Assembly: GCA_947178195.1 (NCBI GenBank)
Contig: CAMWXM010000091.1
Span: 1-10,091 of the forward strand
DNA length: 10,091 nucleotides
Reading direction: 5' to 3'
Source of the DNA: an uncultured Ruminococcus sp.
GTDB lineage: Bacteria; Bacillota; Clostridia; Oscillospirales; Ruminococcaceae
Of this stretch, positions 5,780 through 10,091 are shown piece by piece. The translations under genes were made by a program, and so were the position numbers. How positions within the stretch are numbered: position 1 is the stretch's first letter; the number at the start of each line of letters is the position of its first letter. The notes under the pieces were generated by a model. The model was given only the letters and a program-made list of their open reading frames with translations. It did not search any database and was not told the origin of the DNA.

Positions 5780-7018
5780 ATGAGCAAAAGAGTAGTTGTA
5801 ACAGGTCTGGGAACAATCAATCCATTAGGAAATAACGTTCACGATTTCTGGGAAGGAATAAAAGAAAATAAGCTCGGTATTTCAAAGGTCGAGCAGTTTG
5901 ATACAGCGGCAGTAGGCGTAAGCGTTGCCGGACAGGTAAAGGATTTTGAACCTACCGATTTTATTGATAAAAAAGAAGCAAAGCGTATGGAACGCTTTAC
6001 ACAATTTGCGGTTGTAGCGTCAGATGAAGCTTTAAAAGACAGCGGAAGCGATTTTAAGGACATTGACCCTTACAGAGCTGGAGTTATCATCGGCTGCGGT
6101 ATCGGCGGAATTGGCCTTACGCTCAGCGAATATGAAAAGTTTTTAAATAAAGGTCCGGGCAGAGTTTCGCCTTTTTATGTGCCTATGATGATAGGCAATA
6201 TGGCGGCAGGACAGGTCTCCATGAAAACAGGCTTTAAAGGAGATAATTTCTCGACTGTTACCGCCTGTGCTTCAGGTACCCACGCTATCGGCGAATCCTT
6301 CAGAAAAATTAAAGACGGCTATCTTGATGTAGCTTTATGCGGCGGTACTGAATCAACAGTACTTGAATTTACTCTTGCCGGATTTAACAATATGAAAGCA
6401 CTTAGCAAGACGGACGATCCTGCAAAGGCTTCGATACCCTTTGACAAAAACAGAAACGGATTTGTTTTAGGCGAAGGCTGTGGAATGCTTGTTCTTGAAG
6501 AATATGAGCATGCAAAAGCAAGAGGCGCAAAAATATATGCCGAGCTTGCAGGATACGGTGCTACCTGTGACGCTTATCACATTACCTCTCCAGACCCGGA
6601 GGGTGAAGGAGCGGCTGCGGCAATGAGAAACGCATATACTGAGGCAGGACTTAAAGCCGAAGGTGTAACATACATAAACGCTCATGGCACCTCCACCGGT
6701 CTTAACGACAAATATGAAACGATAGCTATTAAAAAAGCTCTCGGAGACGCTGCGGGCAATGTCAAGATAAATTCAACAAAATCTATGATAGGTCATTTAT
6801 TAGGAGCAGCCGGAGGCGTTGAAGCTGTCGTTACCGCTCTGAGCGTAAAAAACGATCTTATTCATAAAACGATAGGTTATACGACGCCCGACGAGGAATG
6901 CGATTTGAATTACTGTACGGAAAGCAACATTGAAACGCCTGTAAATGCTGCCCTTTCAAACTCACTGGGCTTCGGCGGACATAACGCTACTATTTGTATG
7001 AAAAAAATCACCGATTAA
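5780..7018 (+). CDS. fabF: 3-oxoacyl-ACP synthase II (beta-ketoacyl-ACP synthase II)
   Basis: FabF performs the elongating condensation of acyl-ACP with malonyl-ACP. The 412-residue length is normal. The active site is complete: Cys163 in TACASG, His302 in NAHGTST and His339 in MIGHLLGA, with Lys334 in NSTKS and the GFGGHN gate loop at 398-403. Cys163 has the same number as in E. coli FabF and the two histidines are one position lower. The position after the HGTST motif reads GLND, where a proline is more usual. The ATG follows AAGAAAGGA at 5765-5773. A 47-bp AT-rich gap separates it from fabG. Its stop codon overlaps the ribosome binding site of accB. Confidence 0.97.
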   Translation: MSKRVVVTGLGTINPLGNNVHDFWEGIKENKLGISKVEQFDTAAVGVSVAGQVKDFEPTDFIDKKEAKRMERFTQFAVVASDEALKDSGSDFKDIDPYRAGVIIGCGIGGIGLTLSEYEKFLNKGPGRVSPFYVPMMIGNMAAGQVSMKTGFKGDNFSTVTACASGTHAIGESFRKIKDGYLDVALCGGTESTVLEFTLAGFNNMKALSKTDDPAKASIPFDKNRNGFVLGEGCGMLVLEEYEHAKARGAKIYAELAGYGATCDAYHITSPDPEGEGAAAAMRNAYTEAGLKAEGVTYINAHGTSTGLNDKYETIAIKKALGDAAGNVKINSTKSMIGHLLGAAGGVEAVVTALSVKNDLIHKTIGYTTPDEECDLNYCTESNIETPVNAALSNSLGFGGHNATICMKKITD

Positions 7019-7033
7019 AGGAGTAATTTTATT

Positions 7034-7525
7034 ATGAGCGATAAATCAAGCGATAAATTCGGAGTATGCGGTCTTACATTAGAGCAGTTTAATCAGCTTG
7101 CTGACAGAGTTGACAAAGGAAATCTTACAAGAATTAAAATCAAAGCTGCAAACTGCGAGCTTGTTATTGAAAGAGAAACCAGCCCTGCGCCTGCTGCTGT
7201 AATGCCGCCAGTTATGAATATGGTTTCACAGGCAGCTTCTGCTGCCGCTCCTGAGACCGCCGCCGAAACTGTCCCAGCAGTATCGATTTCAGGCAACGCC
7301 GTAAAAGCTCCTATTGTTGGAACTTATTATTCTGCACCCGGACCGGATAAAGACCCATTTGTGACTGTTGGTCAGGAAGTGAAAAAAGGCGATGTTATTA
7401 TGATAATCGAGTCTATGAAGCTTATGAACGAAGTACAGAGCGAATTTGACGGAATTGTAAAGGAAATTCTTGTAGAAAATGGCGCTCCTGTAGAATTTGA
7501 CCAGACTATAATGATAATAGAATAA
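7034..7525 (+). CDS. accB: Biotin carboxyl carrier protein of acetyl-CoA carboxylase
   Basis: AccB carries the biotin that AccC carboxylates and the AccD/AccA transferase discharges onto acetyl-CoA. In the 163 residues an N-terminal AccC-interacting segment (about 1-48) leads to an Ala/Pro-rich flexible linker (about 50-88) and then the biotinyl domain: KAPIVGTYYSAPGPDKDPF (thumb region) and the biotin-accepting Lys129 in ESMKLMNE. The linker is short, as in other Firmicutes. The AAAGGAG site (7017-7023) overlaps the end of fabF, so the two are closely coupled. fabZ follows after 26 bp. Confidence 0.96.
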   Translation: MSDKSSDKFGVCGLTLEQFNQLADRVDKGNLTRIKIKAANCELVIERETSPAPAAVMPPVMNMVSQAASAAAPETAAETVPAVSISGNAVKAPIVGTYYSAPGPDKDPFVTVGQEVKKGDVIMIIESMKLMNEVQSEFDGIVKEILVENGAPVEFDQTIMIIE

Positions 7526-7551
7526 AAAAGTTTATCAGGAGGCTTGCAAAA

Positions 7552-7986
7552 ATGGCTGAAATAGTATACAATAAAGAACAGATAATGGAAATAATCCCTC
7601 ATCGTGATCCATTTTTGCTCATTGATGAGGTAAATGAGATAGAACCGGGCAAAAGGGTAAAAGCAAAAAAATATATAAAAGCCGAGGATTTCTGGTTTAA
7701 GGGACATTTTCCAGAGCATCCGGTAACTCCCGGCGTACTTATGATAGAAATGCTTGCTCAGGCAGGCTGCGTGGCTATGCTGGCTTTACCTGAAAACAAG
7801 GGCAGGCTGGGATTTTTTGCCGGTATAGATAAGGCAAAATTCAAACGTCAGGTAGTTCCAGGCGATACGCTGGAGCTTGAAGTTGAAATCATTAAGGTAA
7901 AAGGTCCTATCGGCGTTGGAAAGGGTATCGCAACCGTTGATGGTCAGAAAGCGGTTACTGCTGAGATCACATTCGCTATCAAGTAG
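7552..7986 (+). CDS. fabZ: 3-hydroxyacyl-ACP dehydratase
   Basis: FabZ removes water from 3-hydroxyacyl-ACP to give trans-2-enoyl-ACP, the substrate of FabK. The 144-residue hot-dog fold protein shows IPHRDPFLLIDEV at 15-27 and the catalytic His52 in GHFPEHPVTPGVL with Glu66 in MIEMLAQ, the expected 14-residue spacing. A strong AGGAGG (7537-7542) precedes the ATG. No FabA-like isomerase features can be told from sequence, and no separate fabM is present. A 328-bp structured gap follows, the longest between plus-strand genes in the window. Confidence 0.95.
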   Translation: MAEIVYNKEQIMEIIPHRDPFLLIDEVNEIEPGKRVKAKKYIKAEDFWFKGHFPEHPVTPGVLMIEMLAQAGCVAMLALPENKGRLGFFAGIDKAKFKRQVVPGDTLELEVEIIKVKGPIGVGKGIATVDGQKAVTAEITFAIK

Positions 7987-8007
7987 CCTTTCGCTTGCGC
8001 ACCCCGG

Positions 8008-8172
8008 ACGCCGCTGCCTGATTTTTCTTAAGAAAAATCTGAGAAAATCGGCAGTTGACTCATTTGTCTGACCTGTATCAAGGTTTTCAAGTAATTACAT
8101 TCAATTAATAAAATATATAATCCGCCGTTTTTCTTTGTCCCCTATTAAAAAAGATAGGACTGGCAGCGGCGT
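8008..8172 (+). repeat. Long-range inverted repeat with alternative pairings after fabZ
   Basis: ACGCCGCTGCC (8008-8018) and GGCAGCGGCGT (8162-8172) are perfect 11-bp GC-rich inverted arms. Both arms have rival partners. CTGCC (8014-8018) plus GATTTT (8020-8025) can pair with AAAATCGGCAG (8044-8054), and CGGCG (8167-8171) can pair with CGCCG (8123-8127). A 20-bp perfect palindrome occupies 8020-8039, and a small hairpin CCTAT/ATAGG lies at 8141-8158. The region fits a switching RNA leader, or the remnant of a small palindromic element. No target-site duplication or following U-tract was found. Confidence 0.5.
8094..8121 (+). promoter_or_regulatory. Possible internal promoter for accC-accD
   Basis: A perfect TATAAT (8116-8121) has a moderate -35, ATTACA (8094-8099), 16 bp upstream. 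It would start RNA near 8128 and leave a leader of about 187 nt before accC. TTGACT (8055-8060) with TATCAA (8076-8081) is a weaker alternative with a short spacer. Confidence 0.4.
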
Positions 8173-8181
8173 TTAGGAAAC

Positions 8182-8253
8182 ATGACTTTTAGAATCTGTA
8201 TGCATGGATCATCACATGCTTACTTAGGCAAGTTATGCCGGGTTATGACGTAA
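8182..8253 (+). CDS. Possible 23-residue leader peptide before accC
   Basis: ATG at 8182 opens 23 codons ending in TAA at 8251-8253. AGGA at 8175-8178 lies only 3 nt before the ATG, so initiation would be weak. The peptide begins MTFRICMHGSS and ends CRVMT, and no run of one amino acid suggests classical attenuation. Its codons cover the whole 5' arm of the stem at 8191-8209, so ribosomes translating it would open that stem. A chance frame of this length is quite possible. Confidence 0.2.
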   Translation: MTFRICMHGSSHAYLGKLCRVMT

Positions 8254-8292
8254 AACACTCTTGTATCACGTAAATCCATGTGTACAGATTCT
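8191..8292 (+). promoter_or_regulatory. Candidate structured RNA leader of accC (19-bp stem)
   Basis: Bases 8191-8209 pair with 8274-8292 as an uninterrupted 19-bp RNA stem. Seventeen pairs are Watson-Crick and two adjacent ones are U-G (8201/8282) and G-U (8202/8281). These two pair only in plus-strand RNA; the minus strand would have A-C mismatches. The 64-nt loop holds small possible hairpins such as GGCA/TGCC (8227-8238). The stem ends 22 nt before the accC ATG and just ahead of a weak AAAGAGAG ribosome binding site. No T-box, FMN, SAM or other riboswitch core that I know is recognisable, and no U-tract follows, so it is not a simple terminator. Control of accC translation or RNA stability is the likely role, by inference. 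Confidence 0.55.
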
Positions 8293-8314
8293 CATCTGAA
8301 AGAGAGCATAAAAT

Positions 8315-9655
8315 ATGTTTAAAAAGGTATTGATCGCCAATCGAGGAGAAATTGCAGTACGAATAATAAGAGCATGCAGAGAGCTTGGTATACGCTGTGT
8401 AGCTGTGTATTCCACTGCTGATAAAACCGCACTTCATGCACAGATAGCAGATGAAGCGATATGTATAGGTCCTGCTGATACAAAGGACAGCTATCTTAAT
8501 ATGAAAGCTATTATTTCTGCTTGTGAACTGACCGGCTGTGACGCAGTTCACCCGGGCTTCGGGTTCCTTTCGGAAAATGCGCATTTTGCCGATATGTGCA
8601 GAAAATGCGGTATAGAATTTATCGGACCGTCTCCTGAATCTATCGAAATGCTTGGGGATAAGGCTACGGCTAAGGAAACTATGAAAAAAGCCGGAGTTCC
8701 TGTAATTCCAGGCTCAGAAGGAGCGGTGCGCTCACTGGATGAAGCAAGAAAGGCTGCTGAAGAAATAGGCTTTCCACTGCTTGTCAAGGCTTCCGCAGGC
8801 GGCGGCGGAAGAGGTATCAGACTTGTTGAAAATAAGGAGCAACTGGATTCCCAGATAGAAGTTGCCAGACAGGAAGCAAAAAATTTCTTTGGGGACGATG
8901 CGGTTTATATGGAGCGCTTCGTTAAAAATCCACGCCATGTAGAAATACAGATACTTGCCGATAAACAGGGCAATGTTATCCATCTGGGAGAACGTGACTG
9001 TAGCATGCAGAGACGTAATCAGAAGGTTTTAGAAGAAAGTCCCAGTCCAATTATGACGCCGGAGCTTCGTGAAAAAATGGGCGAAGCTGCCGTAAAAGCG
9101 GCTAAGGCATGCGGTTACTATAACGCAGGAACGATAGAATTTCTCGTTGAAAACGGAAAAGATTTTTACTTTATGGAAATGAATACCCGTATTCAGGTGG
9201 AACACCCTGTGACGGAATTTGTAACAGGTATAGATCTTGTTAAGGCACAGATAAAAATTGCAGCCGGTGAACCTCTTGATTATACACAGGATGACGTCTG
9301 TATTAAAGGCCACGCTATCGAATGTCGTATAAACGCTGAAAATCCAAAGCTGGATTTCAGACCCTCTCCGGGTAAGATATTGGCGCTTAATACTCCCGGC
9401 GGACCGGGAATACGCATAGACAGCGCCGCTTATCAGGGTTGTACTATATCTCCCTACTACGACTCTATGATATCAAAGCTTATAGTTTATGCTCCAACAA
9501 GAGATGAAGCTATTATGAAGATGAAATGGGCGCTTTCCGAGTTTATTGTTGAAGGCGTTGATACAAATATAGATTTTCAGCTTGCGTTAGTAAAATGCGA
9601 TGCTTTTAAAAACGGCGAATACAGCAACAGATTTCTTGAAACATTTGAATTTTAA
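8315..9655 (+). CDS. accC: Biotin carboxylase subunit of acetyl-CoA carboxylase
   Basis: AccC uses ATP and bicarbonate to carboxylate the biotin on AccB. The 446-residue length is normal, and numbering follows E. coli AccC closely: Lys116, the glycine-rich ATP loop AGGGGRG at 161-167 preceded by Lys158, GERDCSMQRRNQK at 225-237, metal and catalytic residues Glu288, Asn290 and Arg292 in EMNTRIQVEHP, and Arg338 in ECRIN. The N-terminal LIANRGEIAVRIIRA and HPGFGFLSEN are hallmark biotin carboxylase segments. The ribosome binding site (AAAGAGAG, 8 nt spacing) is weaker than those of its neighbours, and a long structured leader lies directly upstream, so expression may be set separately from fabZ. 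accD follows after 23 bp. Confidence 0.97.
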   Translation: MFKKVLIANRGEIAVRIIRACRELGIRCVAVYSTADKTALHAQIADEAICIGPADTKDSYLNMKAIISACELTGCDAVHPGFGFLSENAHFADMCRKCGIEFIGPSPESIEMLGDKATAKETMKKAGVPVIPGSEGAVRSLDEARKAAEEIGFPLLVKASAGGGGRGIRLVENKEQLDSQIEVARQEAKNFFGDDAVYMERFVKNPRHVEIQILADKQGNVIHLGERDCSMQRRNQKVLEESPSPIMTPELREKMGEAAVKAAKACGYYNAGTIEFLVENGKDFYFMEMNTRIQVEHPVTEFVTGIDLVKAQIKIAAGEPLDYTQDDVCIKGHAIECRINAENPKLDFRPSPGKILALNTPGGPGIRIDSAAYQGCTISPYYDSMISKLIVYAPTRDEAIMKMKWALSEFIVEGVDTNIDFQLALVKCDAFKNGEYSNRFLETFEF

Positions 9656-9678
9656 CCCTATAGAAAGGCGGTGTAAAA

Positions 9679-10091
9679 ATGCTTGAAGATCTTTTTAAAG
9701 TTGTTACTACCCGATTTAATGGAAATGATAAAAACGAATCAAAATCATCTTCCTCAAATAATATTCCCGATGACCTGCTCTTTAAATGTCCCAGATGCAG
9801 AAATATAGTTTTTAAAGACGACTACAGATCGGTAAATATGGTATGCCCCAGCTGCGGCTATCATGGAAGACTTTCTGCTCCGGAAAGAATCGCTTTGACA
9901 GTTGATAAAAACAGCTTTAAAGAACTGGATCCGGATATGATAAGCAAAAATCCTATTGATTGTCCCGATTATGACGAAAAGCAGAAGTCCCTCAGAGAAA
10001 AGACAGGTCTTAAGGACGCTGTTGTGACCGGTGAAGCGACTATTCGGGGAATCCCTGTTGTTATCGGCGTCATGGATACCAGATATATGAT
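9679..10091 (+). CDS. accD: Acetyl-CoA carboxylase carboxyltransferase beta subunit, cut off by the right window edge
   Basis: The frame starts with ATG at 9679 after AGAAAGGCGGTG and remains open to the end of the window (137 codons). AccD with AccA moves the carboxyl group from biotin to acetyl-CoA to give malonyl-CoA. Visible features are the four-cysteine zinc ribbon, CPRC at 37-40 and CPSCG at 56-60, then the conserved APERI segment near 67-71, and the start of the crotonase-like domain, with GLKDAVVTGEATIRGIPVVIGVMD near 109-133. The N-terminal tail before the zinc ribbon is Ser/Asn-rich and variable. accA is expected next, but whether it is separate or fused cannot be seen. Confidence 0.95.
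   Translation, partial: MLEDLFKVVTTRFNGNDKNESKSSSSNNIPDDLLFKCPRCRNIVFKDDYRSVNMVCPSCGYHGRLSAPERIALTVDKNSFKELDPDMISKNPIDCPDYDEKQKSLREKTGLKDAVVTGEATIRGIPVVIGVMDTRYM

Noticed and set aside
7987..8314. A known riboswitch, T-box or tRNA
   Set aside because: No T-box sequence, no conserved core of a riboswitch class I know, and no cloverleaf with a T-loop could be found by eye.
8243..8584. A 113-codon minus-strand frame crossing the accC start
   Set aside because: It is mostly antisense to the strongly conserved accC N-terminus, has no recognisable domain, and is explained as a shadow frame.

Overview
The window looks like chromosomal DNA from a low-GC, Gram-positive Clostridia, most likely a Ruminococcus-type member of the Oscillospiraceae. 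That placement is an inference. It rests on the AT-rich intergenic DNA, strong AGGAGG-type ribosome binding sites, use of the FMN-dependent enoyl reductase FabK, and a streptococcal/clostridial-style fab-acc cluster. No rRNA, tRNA, CRISPR array, transposase or integrase was seen.

Layout. Positions 1-1558 (minus strand) hold two cell-surface polymer genes: a family 2 glycosyltransferase, and a CDP-glycerol glycerophosphotransferase-like gene that runs off the left edge. Positions 1568-1770 hold a tandem pair of a roughly 80-100 bp repeat, whose last part overlaps the 3' end of fabD. fabD (1758-2648) is on the minus strand. A 221-bp divergent control region (2649-2869) carries back-to-back promoter candidates and a 10-bp dyad. 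From 2870 to the right edge the plus strand reads fabH, fabK, (186-bp gap with two more copies of the same repeat), fabG, fabF, accB, fabZ, (328-bp structured leader), accC, accD (cut off).

Function. AccB, AccC and AccD (with AccA, expected just beyond the window) make malonyl-CoA. FabD moves the malonyl group to acyl carrier protein. FabH starts the chain and FabF elongates it. FabG, FabZ and FabK reduce, dehydrate and reduce again. The cycle is complete here except for acpP and accA. In the familiar order fabH-acpP-fabK-fabD-fabG-fabF-accB-fabZ-accC-accD-accA, two genes are out of place: acpP is absent between fabH and fabK, and fabD is inverted and sits upstream. No fabT- or fapR-like regulator gene is present.

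The enzymes are ordinary and intact. The features most worth following up are non-coding: the leader before accC, with a 19-bp RNA stem that includes tandem U-G/G-U pairs and overlaps a possible short peptide; the repeat family found both beside the displaced fabD and at the site fabD usually occupies; and the dyad with TTGCA half-sites between fabD and fabH.
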